Positions 1 through 9,110 are shown, counted from the stretch's first letter. The stretch: DNA of 57,944 nucleotides from JANRKF01 sp033763575 (GCA_033763575.1 JANRKF010000007.1:1-57944); one strand, 5' to 3'. A program made the numbers and translations. The notes: generated by a model from the sequence alone, not told the origin.

Positions 1-1572
1 GGGTATGTGGTCATGCAGGTGATGAGCTGCCGTGACCGCATCGAGCAGCTGCAATCCATGTATAATTTCGATGCGGTGGAATCGGATGGCCTTACCAAAT
101 TCGTGCCGCGCGGCGGGCAGTCCATCGCCTCTATCGCTCAAGATGAGCTGGTGCCGACGAATCGCGGCGGCAACACGCGCGACCAGCTGGAGATTACGCG
201 CAAGCAAGAGCTGGAATTGCCGCAGCAGGTGAGCATCACCTATATCAGCCGCACGGCCAATTATGACCCCGGCACGCAACTTTCCCAGCGGCAAACGGTG
301 CTGGCGCGCGATGTGGTAGGCATTAACGTGCCAGTCATTGCCACCGACCAATACGCCAAAAGCATTGCCGATATTACGCTCTACAATGCCTGGGTATCCC
401 GCGTAGCCTTCAAATTCACGCTACCGCCCAAATATTCGCGTATTGAGCCGACCGATATAATCACGCTCACCGTCGATGGCGTAGCCTATGTCATGCGGGT
501 GACTTCCACCAAAATCGAGCGCAATGGCGTCATGGAAGTATCGGCGGTGGCGGAAGATGTTTCCACCTATGATTTCTATACGCCGCCCGGCGTTGCGCCG
601 CCGATCACTCAGCCCGGCACAGTAATACCGGGTACGCGGCTGGAGCTCATTGATATTCCGGCTCTGCCTAACGATACCGACCCGGCAGGCATCCTGCGCG
701 CCGCTGTTGTCGCGCAAGGTGAGAACTGGCAGGGAGCGGTCATTTACCGCTCGGACGATGGCGGCGAAACTGGCGGCAATACGTTTCTCGTCCTCTCCGC
801 GGTCAATACCGAACATACGCTTGGCGGTGCGGTAACAGTGCTTCCGGCAGGGCCAGCGGGTAATCTCTGGGATGATGGCAGCACGGTGGACGTGGTGTTG
901 CAGCATGGCACTTTATCCAGCATCACTGATTTAGGCGTGCTCAATGGCGGCAACGTGGCGCTGCTGGGTAATGAGATTATCCAATTTGCTAACGCCACGC
1001 TTTTGGCCGACCAGAAATACAGGCTCTCGCGCCTACTGCGCGGCAGGCTAGGAACCGAGCATGAGCAAGGCACTCATGCGCTAGGCGAGCGTTTCATCCT
1101 GCTTGCCGCTAACCTGGTGCGCGTGGCGCTGCAAAATAGCCTTATCGGGCTGGCGCGCCATTATAAGCCGGTAACGGTGGGCGGTACGCTGGCAACAACG
1201 CCGGAGCAAACTTTCACCTATACGGGAAAAACGCTTAGGCCTTATTCGCCGGTGAACATCAAAGGCACGCGCCATGCGCCGGCAGCAAATGATTGGACGA
1301 TTAACTGGATACGCCGCACCCGCCTTGGCGGAGAGTGGCGCGATGGCGTCGATGTGCCTCTGAATGAGCAAAGTGAGCTCTACCATGCGCAAATCATGAA
1401 CGGCGTAACTGTCGTGCGCACGGTGGAAGGCATCACCACGCCTTCGCTTGTCTATACCGCCGCGCAGCAAGTGGCGGATTTCGGCGCGGTGCAAACCAGC
1501 TTCACGCTCAAAGTCTATCAGGTTTCGGCCATCGTCGGGCGCGGCGTGCCTGGGCAGGCGACTATTTCCTGA
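1..1572 (+). CDS. phage tail-tip/baseplate protein, C-terminal part (GTA gp15-like), truncated by window edge
   Basis: The reading frame is open to the first base of the window, so this is the C-terminal half (at least 523 residues) of a longer protein. Segments such as SITYISRTANYDPGTQ, a DIITLTVDG-type stretch and the LLRGRLGTE motif are typical of the C-terminal 'phage-tail_3' region of the large tail-tip proteins of rhodobacterial gene transfer agents and related lambdoid siphophages. These proteins sit at the distal end of the tail and contact the host. Only the family-level call is secure. It ends just before a minus-strand DUF1398 gene; the tail genes resume at 2503. Confidence 0.7.
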   Translation, partial: GYVVMQVMSCRDRIEQLQSMYNFDAVESDGLTKFVPRGGQSIASIAQDELVPTNRGGNTRDQLEITRKQELELPQQVSITYISRTANYDPGTQLSQRQTVLARDVVGINVPVIATDQYAKSIADITLYNAWVSRVAFKFTLPPKYSRIEPTDIITLTVDGVAYVMRVTSTKIERNGVMEVSAVAEDVSTYDFYTPPGVAPPITQPGTVIPGTRLELIDIPALPNDTDPAGILRAAVVAQGENWQGAVIYRSDDGGETGGNTFLVLSAVNTEHTLGGAVTVLPAGPAGNLWDDGSTVDVVLQHGTLSSITDLGVLNGGNVALLGNEIIQFANATLLADQKYRLSRLLRGRLGTEHEQGTHALGERFILLAANLVRVALQNSLIGLARHYKPVTVGGTLATTPEQTFTYTGKTLRPYSPVNIKGTRHAPAANDWTINWIRRTRLGGEWRDGVDVPLNEQSELYHAQIMNGVTVVRTVEGITTPSLVYTAAQQVADFGAVQTSFTLKVYQVSAIVGRGVPGQATIS

Positions 1573-1965
1573 CTAGGCAGCTTTCGGGAATTCCTCGATG
1601 TGCTGAGCGCCGTTTCTACCGAAGTAAACAGCCCTGTGTCCTGTAATGAAAACCTCATAATGGGCGCAACCAGCTTCCATGATACGGCGCAGGAAGGTGC
1701 GATATTGAATCCGGCCTTGCTGAATGTCAGTAATGGTTTGCTTTACAGCTTTGGCGTCAAACTGCTCAGGAATGGCAGTGTCTTCAAAAGCAAGTTCGCC
1801 CATATGGGTTTCGCCTTGCTTGCCATAACTTAATTTCTTTTTGCCAACGAGGTCGGCAATGTAACGCTCAACACCGGCTTCGGCCAGCCTCATCACCACT
1901 TCGGGAAAAGTGATTTGCTCGGCAAGCGATAGCGAGGTGCATTCTTTGATTACATCGGTTTTCAT
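1573..1965 (-). CDS. DUF1398 family protein (YbcV-like)
   Basis: A 130-residue soluble protein. The opening (EQITFPEVVMRLAEAGVERY), the central YGKQGETH and the late ITGHRAVYFGRNG match the DUF1398/YbcV family, known from E. coli prophage DLP12 and of unknown function. It follows the MarR gene by 11 bp on the same strand and is probably co-transcribed with it. The pair lies opposite to, and between, tail genes, so it looks like a cargo ('moron') insertion. Its stop codon abuts the stop of the tail-tip gene. Confidence 0.7.
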   Translation of the reverse strand: MKTDVIKECTSLSLAEQITFPEVVMRLAEAGVERYIADLVGKKKLSYGKQGETHMGELAFEDTAIPEQFDAKAVKQTITDIQQGRIQYRTFLRRIMEAGCAHYEVFITGHRAVYFGRNGAQHIEEFPKAA

Positions 1966-1976
1966 GGGGTTTCTCC

Positions 1977-2450
1977 TTATCTGATACGGTCATTGCCGTG
2001 GGTTGATGGCTTCCAGCCATTGGCTGTAAGCAAATTTTGTATGGTAGCAAGGAAGTCCTCGCGCTGCTTCGCACTCAAGCTTTTGAAGAAAGTGTCATCG
2101 TTTTCATCCGCCAGCTTTGCCAGTTGCGGCACCAGCTTTTTGCCAGTTGCAGTTAAAGTCAGACCAATAGAGCGGCGGTCATTGCCTTCGGCACGATCAA
2201 TAAGCCCACGCTGCACCAGCCTCTCAACCATGCGAGAGAGCGAGCTTTTATCAACACCAACCAACTGCGCCGCCTGATTCAGCGTAACGCCGTTGTTTTC
2301 AAACAGGGTTCGCAACACGACCCATTGCGCCACGGAAATATCATGACCGGAAAGTTTCTCCTCGAAATTGCCGGAAACAAAATTCGATAAACACCGCAGC
2401 CAATAGCCGAGATGGTCATCAAGACTGCTTGGATGCCCTGTTTTGCTCAT
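1977..2450 (-). CDS. MarR-family transcriptional regulator
   Basis: 157 residues with the usual MarR layout: N-terminal helices for dimerisation (residues 8-40), a winged helix-turn-helix at about 55-100 (GVTLNQAAQLVGVDKSSLSRMV followed by LVQRGLIDR) and the wing motif EGNDRRSIGLTLTATGK. Family members repress their own and neighbouring promoters and release DNA on binding small phenolic or oxidising ligands. A perfect 16-bp palindrome lies just upstream in the divergent promoter region. DUF1398 follows directly and is the probable co-regulated gene; the divergent tail-fibre gene at 2503 may also be affected. Confidence 0.9.
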   Translation of the reverse strand: MSKTGHPSSLDDHLGYWLRCLSNFVSGNFEEKLSGHDISVAQWVVLRTLFENNGVTLNQAAQLVGVDKSSLSRMVERLVQRGLIDRAEGNDRRSIGLTLTATGKKLVPQLAKLADENDDTFFKSLSAKQREDFLATIQNLLTANGWKPSTHGNDRIR

Positions 2451-2461
2451 GCGGATAATAT

Positions 2462-2477
2462 AGTTGCATATGCAACT
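2462..2477. promoter_or_regulatory. palindromic operator, probably bound by the MarR protein
   Basis: AGTTGCATATGCAACT is a perfect 16-bp palindrome in the 52-bp divergent region between the MarR gene (start 2450) and the DUF2793 gene (start 2503). Its size and TTGCA-TGCAA half-sites are those of typical MarR operators. Autoregulation is inferred from position. Confidence 0.6.
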
Positions 2478-2502
2478 GTTGTCAAGTCAATAAGGATTCT
2501 AC

Positions 2503-4077
2503 ATGGCTATAACCGATCATCTTGGCATCACGCTTGTCGAACAAAGCCAATCGCAAAAGGAAGTGACCGTGAATACGGCATTGGCGATGCTCGATGCAAT
2601 GCTCAATACCGGCGTTATCGACAGAGATTTAACCGCGCCGCCAGTTTCTCCGGCCAGTGGTGATCTCTATATCGTCGCCAGTGGCGCTACCGGGGCATGG
2701 GCAGGCAAGGATAACCAAATTGCCTGGTATAGCGGCGCATGGAAATTCATTGTGCCTGCCGAAGGCCTGACTTTTTGGGTAAAGGATGAAGATAAGCTCT
2801 ACAGCTGGAATGGCACGGCTTGGGCAAGCACACTGGAAGCGCTGACCACGCCTCAATTCTCGCGTATTGGCCTCGGCACGACACCCCATGCCACGCATAT
2901 CATTAATCTCTTTGGGCCATCCGCGCTGATTAACGGCAGCGCTGGATTTTTCCTCCAGATGAACAAGGCGAATGCCGCGCAAAATCTGGAGTTCATCTTT
3001 CAGCAAGGCTTCACCACCTATGCCGAGCTTGGATTGCTGGGTGACAACGAATTTACGCTCAAAACCTCGGACGGCACCAATTTTTACATTGCATGGAAAA
3101 TCCGCAATAGCGGAGTCACCAATTTCATGAAGGAGCCGCTGATCTCCGAGTATTCCCCGATTAATCATAAGAATTACATGATTAACGGCAATTGCGTGGT
3201 GGCAGAGCGGCAGGACTTCACTCTGGTTAATAATACCTGGGCGTATGGCAAGACCGATCGCTTCCAAGGCCAAGCCAGCGGCACGGCAGTTACGGCGGGT
3301 AAGCTCACGCAAAGCGCCTTTTCCGGCAAAGAATATGTGAAGTTTGAAACCGTCACCATCACAGGTGCCGGCGTGCTCAAGCTGCGCTATCGCATTGAGG
3401 CGAAGGACGCGGAGATTTTCGTCAACCAGACCGCATCCTTTTCCTGCTCGCTCTTCCAGAATATAGGCTCAGCCATGAACTGCACAGTTATCGTGCGCAA
3501 GGCCAATGCGGTGGACAATTTCTCGGCCACAACCGTTATCGCCACTTCCAGCGCGGTGAGTGTGCCGAACAATAGCGAATCGCCCGTCAAATTCGAGAAT
3601 ATCTCGATGGGCGACCCCAGCAACGGTATTGAAATCGAACTGCAAATGGCGTGCGGCGCGATCACCACCAAGGATTTCCTTATCCGGCAATTCCAGTTTG
3701 AGATGGGCGCATTCGCCACGCAGTTTGAGCAAGAGCCGGTGGCAGTGACGCGCGACAAGTGCAAGCGTTTCTACCAGAAACTCGGCAAAGGGCTGCAAGG
3801 CGCGTTCAACTCCACCACCGAAATTGACCTGCCGGTTATTTTCCCTGTGGAAATGCGCACCGCGCCCACCGGCGCATTGCTGACCACCACGCCGGCCATC
3901 CAGCATATTAGCGTCGGCGCTAAAACCGGCGCTTCCTCTGCCATCGTCGGCGCGAGCTCGTCTTATTCCGCCAACGGCGCGTATGTGCGCGTGAATGGCT
4001 ATACCGGCGGTACGGTGAAAGACCATGTGTATGTCACCACCGATAACATCCTCGGCTTCGACGCGGACTTTGCTTAA
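2503..4077 (+). CDS. phage tail fibre-like protein with N-terminal DUF2793 domain
   Basis: 524 residues. Residues 1-110 form a DUF2793 domain (HLGITLVEQSQSQKEVTVN, then SGDLYIVASGATGAW and LYSWNGTAW), which is found at the start of tail fibre or tail-associated proteins of alphaproteobacterial phages and gene transfer agents. The rest is rich in beta-strand-forming sequence. Residues about 220-400 contain segments like a carbohydrate-binding jelly roll (IEIELQMACGAITTKDFLIRQ shape). The ATG follows an AAGGA site at good distance. It resumes the + strand tail operon after the MarR/DUF1398 insertion. The receptor-binding role is inferred from the family. Confidence 0.75.
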   Translation: MAITDHLGITLVEQSQSQKEVTVNTALAMLDAMLNTGVIDRDLTAPPVSPASGDLYIVASGATGAWAGKDNQIAWYSGAWKFIVPAEGLTFWVKDEDKLYSWNGTAWASTLEALTTPQFSRIGLGTTPHATHIINLFGPSALINGSAGFFLQMNKANAAQNLEFIFQQGFTTYAELGLLGDNEFTLKTSDGTNFYIAWKIRNSGVTNFMKEPLISEYSPINHKNYMINGNCVVAERQDFTLVNNTWAYGKTDRFQGQASGTAVTAGKLTQSAFSGKEYVKFETVTITGAGVLKLRYRIEAKDAEIFVNQTASFSCSLFQNIGSAMNCTVIVRKANAVDNFSATTVIATSSAVSVPNNSESPVKFENISMGDPSNGIEIELQMACGAITTKDFLIRQFQFEMGAFATQFEQEPVAVTRDKCKRFYQKLGKGLQGAFNSTTEIDLPVIFPVEMRTAPTGALLTTTPAIQHISVGAKTGASSAIVGASSSYSANGAYVRVNGYTGGTVKDHVYVTTDNILGFDADFA

Positions 4078-4098
4078 CCATCATTTAAGGAACGAATT

Positions 4099-4446
4099 AT
4101 GGACGAACAGCTTTTACAGGTCGGTGCCGGGGGCATGTTTGCCTTATTCGTTCTTCGGGAGGTATTCAGCTTCCTGAAAGAGCGCTTGCGCACCCAGAAC
4201 AATACCCAGCTCGACATCATGGCAAAGCAGCTTCAAGAGCTGCACGATTGGCACGCTGTTACCGACGAGGACGGCGTTAAAATTTGGTATCTGCGGCGCT
4301 CCCTGGAAAATGCCATCGAAAAGCTGACCAATAATCTCGACATTCAAACCCAGCTATTGCGGGAACTGGTGCTCAGCATGAAGGAAACCCGGCAGGATAT
4401 GGATTCCTTTATCCGCGAACAGCGGCGCGAGCGCATTATAAAATAG
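4099..4446 (+). CDS. small membrane-anchored phage protein of unknown function
   Basis: 115 residues. One hydrophobic N-terminal segment (about residues 8-25, GAGGMFALFVLREVFSFL) is followed by an amphipathic, coiled-coil-like helix rich in Gln, Glu and Leu. It lies directly upstream of the endolysin and holin genes, so an accessory lysis role (second holin or spanin-like) is possible but not shown. A clear AAGGAA ribosome-binding site precedes the ATG. Confidence 0.6.
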   Translation: MDEQLLQVGAGGMFALFVLREVFSFLKERLRTQNNTQLDIMAKQLQELHDWHAVTDEDGVKIWYLRRSLENAIEKLTNNLDIQTQLLRELVLSMKETRQDMDSFIREQRRERIIK

Positions 4447-4456
4447 GAACAATCTT

Positions 4457-4846
4457 ATGTTGTACGAACATTACGACCAGGTGCCAGCGGCATCCTGGCG
4501 CTGGCGGCATTTTACCCCACGCGAAATAGCCAGCAAAGGCGACGGCTCAATCCTCATCGATGAAGACTCGCTGGATAAGCTGGAATATGCGCGGCAGCTG
4601 ATGGGCCAACCGCTCATCATTCTCTCGGCATACCGCGACCCCATCCACAACGCCAAAGTCGGCGGCGCGCCGCTCAGCCAGCACAAATTCGGCAAGGCTT
4701 TTGATATTCGCATAGCAGGCCTCGACAAGTGGCAGCTGCTTACCGCCTGCCAAAAGGCCGGTTTCACCGGCTTTGGCTTCTACGCGACCTTTTTACACGT
4801 TGATACCGGCAAACCACGAACCTGGGGGAAAGTATGGACTTCTTAA
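4457..4846 (+). CDS. M15-family peptidase endolysin (peptidoglycan hydrolase)
   Basis: 129 residues matching the compact M15A/M15_3 D-Ala-D-Ala carboxypeptidase-like domain used by phages and gene transfer agents as endolysin. It opens with a RHFTPREIASKGDGS motif. Zinc-site motifs are SQHKFGKAFDI (His and Asp ligands) and FLHVD (final His). The protein has no signal peptide, in keeping with release through the neighbouring holin. It overlaps the holin gene by 13 bp, a typical lysis cassette. It is expected to cut stem peptides of the cell wall at the end of the lytic cycle. Confidence 0.85.
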   Translation: MLYEHYDQVPAASWRWRHFTPREIASKGDGSILIDEDSLDKLEYARQLMGQPLIILSAYRDPIHNAKVGGAPLSQHKFGKAFDIRIAGLDKWQLLTACQKAGFTGFGFYATFLHVDTGKPRTWGKVWTS

Positions 4847-5277
4847 TTTCTTTATTATCTGGCGGCGCAACCGGCATTCTCGGCACGTTGATTGGCCGCA
4901 TTGTTGGCTTCTATGAAAACAAGCAGAAATTCCAGCACGAATTGAAGCTGCTGGAGCTGCAAGCGAAAATAGGAGCTGAGGAGTCCGAGCGCGAGCTTGC
5001 GGTAGCACAAGCCAAAGCTGCCGCCGATCTGCGCGTGGCGTCTTATCGCCATGACAGCGAAACCGGCCAGGGCTCGCAGTGGGTGACGAATACGCTGCGC
5101 CTTATTCGCCCGGCGCTCACTATTGTACTGGTGCTGGCCGTCATCATGCTGTGGTTTACCTCCGAGCAGTTTGAGGTGGATATTCGCACGCAGGTAGTAG
5201 TGGCAATTATCTATCTCGCTACCAGCGCAGTAACCTGGTGGTTTGGCGATCGCGCGCCGACGCCCGGAAAGCGGTAA
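4834..5277 (+). CDS. 3-TM holin (GTA_holin_3TM-like)
   Basis: 147 residues. A hydrophobic N-terminus (residues 3-25, rich in Gly), a central charged coiled-coil segment (about 30-80) and two hydrophobic helices (about 90-112 and 120-138, ending in TSAVTWWFGDR) match the holin of three TMs described for gene transfer agents. It overlaps the endolysin gene by 13 bp and has a GGGGGAAAG site before ATG. It should form the inner-membrane lesion that releases the endolysin. Confidence 0.75.
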   Translation: MDFLISLLSGGATGILGTLIGRIVGFYENKQKFQHELKLLELQAKIGAEESERELAVAQAKAAADLRVASYRHDSETGQGSQWVTNTLRLIRPALTIVLVLAVIMLWFTSEQFEVDIRTQVVVAIIYLATSAVTWWFGDRAPTPGKR

Positions 5278-5281
5278 GCAC

Positions 5282-6121
5282 ATGGCCGCTTTTAATGATC
5301 TCAGCGACCTTATCAACCGGATGACGGGCGGAAACTCCGGCAATCCTGAGAATATCTTTCTCTGTATTGATAACCGCATCGATTCTGCTGCCGCCACCGC
5401 GACGGTAGTGGGGAAATGGTCGTCGCTCTGGCGTTACAATAAGTCTCGCGGCGGGAGTGGCGCAGTTCCTACTTCCGCCGCCGCGCCGGATAATGCCACG
5501 CGCGGCGGGCTGATGCAGGCTGATCCCAGCGGCGGGCAGGAAAAATGGCTGCTGGGGCAAGGCTGCTTTGCCTCCATCGCCGGCGCGGTCATGCTGTATG
5601 ACCGCTTGCTGCATAATGGTGGGCTAGTAGGCACGTCCGTTGCCGCCCAGACTGTCGGCGGAACGCTCACGCGCAATACCGGCGGCGAAGGCAATCAAAT
5701 CTGGGTAGAAATTTATACCGCCATCGGCACCACCGCTACGACGATTACCGCATCCTATACCAATCAGGCGGGCGTATCCGGGCGGACGACCAAACCCATT
5801 GCCATCGGCGGCACCGGGAATCGTGAAGGGGAGCGTATGCTGCCGCTGCCATTGCAGGATGGGGATACCGGCGTGCAGGCCGTAGCCTCTGTCACCCTGG
5901 CGGGCAGCACTGTCACTTCCGGCAATTTTGGCGTCACAGTTCTTAAACCACTCGGTATAGGTATGCTTCCATCCAGCGGCATAGGCTTCTGGCGGGATTA
6001 TGTCGCAGGCCTGCCGGGGCTTCCCAAAATCGATACCGACGCTTGCCTTGCGCTTGCCATGCTGTGCAACGCCACCACCGCGCCGCAAATTTGCTACGCC
6101 GCCGGATTCGCGGAGCGCTAA
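5282..6121 (+). CDS. phage virion protein, first of two tandem paralogues
   Basis: 279 residues from the ATG at 5282. The longer open frame from 5243 overlaps the holin gene and is less likely. The sequence is rich in Gly, Ala and Thr. Shared motifs with the next gene are LxxDRLxHxGGLxGT, YTNQAGVSGRT, LPLQDxDTGVxxVxSVTL and SGNFGVTxxKPL. The function is not recognised, but the position between the lysis genes and the repeat protein suggests a tail or decoration protein. Confidence 0.65.
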   Translation: MAAFNDLSDLINRMTGGNSGNPENIFLCIDNRIDSAAATATVVGKWSSLWRYNKSRGGSGAVPTSAAAPDNATRGGLMQADPSGGQEKWLLGQGCFASIAGAVMLYDRLLHNGGLVGTSVAAQTVGGTLTRNTGGEGNQIWVEIYTAIGTTATTITASYTNQAGVSGRTTKPIAIGGTGNREGERMLPLPLQDGDTGVQAVASVTLAGSTVTSGNFGVTVLKPLGIGMLPSSGIGFWRDYVAGLPGLPKIDTDACLALAMLCNATTAPQICYAAGFAER

Positions 6122-6122
6122 C

Positions 6123-6962
6123 ATGGGGGCGCTCACTGATTTTCAGGCAGTTAAAAACTCCATCGAAAAAGGCAGGCCGTATAGTTTTGTCAAAAACTCT
6201 ATTACTGGCAATACCACCCGATTGATGAGCTATTACGCGCAGGCCCCAAATGCGGGCGCTACGCCAAGCACAGCCGTTACCTGTAATGCCGCGTCGCCCT
6301 TCGCTTTGCTGCAAGAGCCTGAATATACCTCCCTTAATAATTATTTCCTCACGCAAGCGGAGCTGGCTGTAGGGGTAAACACATCCTCCATCTTCACGTC
6401 TCTAATGCTGATAGACCGCCTTTCTCACCAAGGCGGATTAAGCGGCACCGTCACTACAGCGCAGACCACGAATCTGCCCACCGCTGCTCTGCCGCGCTAT
6501 ACCAGCGGCGAAGGCGTTATGATGGCGCTGGAAATCTATACTTCGGTCGGCTCTACCACTGCCGCCAATGCCACGGTTTCCTATACCAATCAGGCGGGTG
6601 TAAGCGGCAGAACAAGCAAAATAGTCATTCTTGGCGGGACAACTGATTTTGCAGCTTCACGCTTTATCATCCTGCCACTGCAAGATGACGATACCGGCGT
6701 GCGTTCCGTGCAATCGGTCACGCTTTCAGCAAACACTGGCTCGGCAGGAAATTTCGGCGTCACGTTGTTCAAGCCACTCTCACTTTTTCCCAGCTTTTCT
6801 CAAGCTTTCGATGGCATTCAACCTCGCACCTTCAACACGCTGATCGGCGGTTTCGGCTGCTGCCCGGAAATCTTAAACGATGCCTGCTTAGGGCTGCTGG
6901 GATTCGCCAATAGCACCAACCCAGGAGTGATTACAGGAGCGTTTTATTTAGCGGAAGCATAG
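6123..6962 (+). CDS. phage virion protein, second tandem paralogue
   Basis: 279 residues from the ATG at 6123, exactly the same length as its upstream neighbour. That gene ends one base before this ATG, which supports this start over the longer frame from 6000. The two share the whole second half (YTNQAGVSGRT, LPLQDDDTGV, GNFGVTLFKPL), while the N-termini diverge. A tandem gene duplication is the simplest explanation. It probably forms part of the same virion structure as its paralogue. Confidence 0.65.
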   Translation: MGALTDFQAVKNSIEKGRPYSFVKNSITGNTTRLMSYYAQAPNAGATPSTAVTCNAASPFALLQEPEYTSLNNYFLTQAELAVGVNTSSIFTSLMLIDRLSHQGGLSGTVTTAQTTNLPTAALPRYTSGEGVMMALEIYTSVGSTTAANATVSYTNQAGVSGRTSKIVILGGTTDFAASRFIILPLQDDDTGVRSVQSVTLSANTGSAGNFGVTLFKPLSLFPSFSQAFDGIQPRTFNTLIGGFGCCPEILNDACLGLLGFANSTNPGVITGAFYLAEA

Positions 6963-6965
6963 GCA

Positions 6966-9110
6966 ATGCGGTTTGGCTCGCGTAATATCCTTTTCGACGG
7001 CGCACAGGTAGAACTCGGCAGTGTGCCGCTTCAAACCGTCGGGCTGCGCAAATCCTTAACAGCCCGCTGGAATGTCACCGGCAAAGTTACAGCCTCGCTG
7101 GATGCGCGCTGGAATCTGCATGTCAGCGTAGATAGCGCTTCCGACTTGCGCTGGGATTTATTGACCAGCACCAGCAACACGCTCGGCCTGCAATGGAATA
7201 TTGAAAGCTCGCTTTATCGGACGGGCTACATTGCGCCGGGTGCTGTGGCTTCGGTTTCTGGCTCTACGGCTTGGAGCAATCCATCCAATGCCATCAGCTC
7301 GGATAACACCTACGCGACGCAAACCCCGTCGGTCGTCAATACCAATAACGCCTTCCTGCAAGCCACCAATTTTGGCTTCGCCATCCCGTCCGAGGCAACC
7401 ATTCTCGGTGTGGAAGTGCATATTGAGCGTGTCAGCACGCAGCAATTTTCCAGTACGGTATCTGATGACATCGTACAGCTGATAAAGGGCGGCACGCGCA
7501 CCGGCAATAATAAGGCGGCGGGTGCATGGCCTGCCACTGAGCAGATTGCCACCTACGGCAGCGGTAGCGATCTTTGGGGCGTTACGCTCACGCCTGCCGA
7601 TGTAAACGCCAGTAATTTCGGTATCGCGCTGCGCCTGGTGCAAAGCCTATCGCTGCAAGCCAGCGTCGATGCCTTTGAGATTCAGATTACTTACAGCCTG
7701 CCGCTCACATCGGTCGGACGTTCGCTGGATCTTCGCTGGAATGAGGATGGCAAGGTATTTGCCGATAGCAGCCTGCGCTGGGACGTGCGCCAAAGCGTTT
7801 CCAAGCAGGTAGATTTTCGCTGGAATATTCTAACCAGCGTCATTCGCGCGCTGGATGCTCGCTGGAATATCACCGGCCTCGTTAGGGCAGCGCGGGACTT
7901 TCGCTGGAACCTAACCGCTACTGTCGCGCGCGCTGGCGATTTACGCTGGAACCTGATTACAGCCGTTGCGTCTCAGATCGGGCTGCGTTGGAATCTTTCG
8001 GCACTTGTTGGCAGAAACCAAGACCTGCGCTGGAATACTACAGCACAGGTGGGGCGCTCCCTTGACCTGCGGCACAATATCGCCGCCACGGTAGGCCGCG
8101 CTTCCGATCTACGTTGGAATGTGCTGAGCGCCGCAGCGCGCAATGTCGGCCTGCAATGGAACATGCAGGCATTGGTTGCCCGCTCGCTGGATGCAAGATG
8201 GAATGCGGCGGGGCTAGTATCCCGCAATAGCGATTTCCGTTGGAATCTGACGGCAAAGATCACGCATGACGCTGATCTGCGCTGGAACGTCAGTGCTTTA
8301 GCGGCGCGCAATCTGGATGCGCGCTGGAATAGCCTCGCGCAGGTGCAAGGCACATCGAACCAGCGTTGGAATATCAGCGCCCTGGTATCGCGCGCGGCCG
8401 ATCTACGTTGGCATAGCTTTCAAGCCATAGCTTGCCCGATTTCCCTGCAATGGGACATCGGTGGCGCGCTCGGCACAGCAGCGCGGACGCTGGAGCTGCG
8501 CTGGAATGGCATTGCGGCTGCTGGCCGCACAGTGGACTTGCGGTGGAATGCGCAAAGCATCGCCGCCCGGACAATTACCTTGCAATGGCACAGCGCCGCC
8601 ACGGTAGGCCGTAATGCCGATCTGCGCTGGAATACACTGCAAGCCGTTGTCCGGGCGCTGCAATGCCGCTGGGATATATTCACAGCAGTTTCCACCAGCC
8701 GGGAATTGCGCTGGAATATCATCCAGTCTATCGCGCGCAACCTGCAAGTCAGCTGGCAGCTGGTCGAAGGCGTGGCGCACCTGTTATCGCTCCGCTGGGA
8801 TGTGCGCCAGCTGGTATTCGACACGCTGGAAGCGCGCTGGCATCTTTCCCAAAGCACAGGCAAAGCCGCCGATCTGCGTTGGAATACCCAACAGCACGTT
8901 ACCGCAGAGGCGCAGCTGTATTGGCATCTGGGCGCGACGCAGCTGATAACTCCTGAAGGCAGGGTATTGCCCGTAAAAGAACAGGCGGATGCGATTGCTA
9001 TTGCCTCCACCCAGCATGTCCTTACCGCAAAGCCGAGCGAGAAAGTCATGACCGCTGGCAACAGCTCACGCGCCCATACGGTGACACCACAAAACCGCAC
9101 CGTTCACTGA
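6966..9110 (+). CDS. repeat-rich phage structural protein (33 copies of a 14-residue RWN repeat)
   Basis: 714 residues. A 14-residue unit with core LRWN (variants ARWN, LQWN, FRWN, LRWD, LRHN) occurs four times at residues 30-78 (Trp at 35, 49, 63 and 77). A non-repeat domain follows at about 83-250 (WSNPSNAISSDNTYAT and a beta-rich fold ending EIQITYSL). Then come 29 more copies from Trp 258 to Trp 653, with one three-residue slip near LGTAARTLELRWN. The last 60 residues are non-repetitive. The regularity suggests a solenoid or fibre. It sits among virion genes, so a tail fibre or appendage is likely. No named family is claimed. Confidence 0.7.
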   Translation: MRFGSRNILFDGAQVELGSVPLQTVGLRKSLTARWNVTGKVTASLDARWNLHVSVDSASDLRWDLLTSTSNTLGLQWNIESSLYRTGYIAPGAVASVSGSTAWSNPSNAISSDNTYATQTPSVVNTNNAFLQATNFGFAIPSEATILGVEVHIERVSTQQFSSTVSDDIVQLIKGGTRTGNNKAAGAWPATEQIATYGSGSDLWGVTLTPADVNASNFGIALRLVQSLSLQASVDAFEIQITYSLPLTSVGRSLDLRWNEDGKVFADSSLRWDVRQSVSKQVDFRWNILTSVIRALDARWNITGLVRAARDFRWNLTATVARAGDLRWNLITAVASQIGLRWNLSALVGRNQDLRWNTTAQVGRSLDLRHNIAATVGRASDLRWNVLSAAARNVGLQWNMQALVARSLDARWNAAGLVSRNSDFRWNLTAKITHDADLRWNVSALAARNLDARWNSLAQVQGTSNQRWNISALVSRAADLRWHSFQAIACPISLQWDIGGALGTAARTLELRWNGIAAAGRTVDLRWNAQSIAARTITLQWHSAATVGRNADLRWNTLQAVVRALQCRWDIFTAVSTSRELRWNIIQSIARNLQVSWQLVEGVAHLLSLRWDVRQLVFDTLEARWHLSQSTGKAADLRWNTQQHVTAEAQLYWHLGATQLITPEGRVLPVKEQADAIAIASTQHVLTAKPSEKVMTAGNSSRAHTVTPQNRTVH

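Noticed and set aside
6966..9110. CRISPR-like or DNA-level tandem repeat
   Set aside because: The 42-bp periodicity is at protein level with varied codons; there are no conserved repeats with unique spacers. No CRISPR array is seen anywhere in the window.
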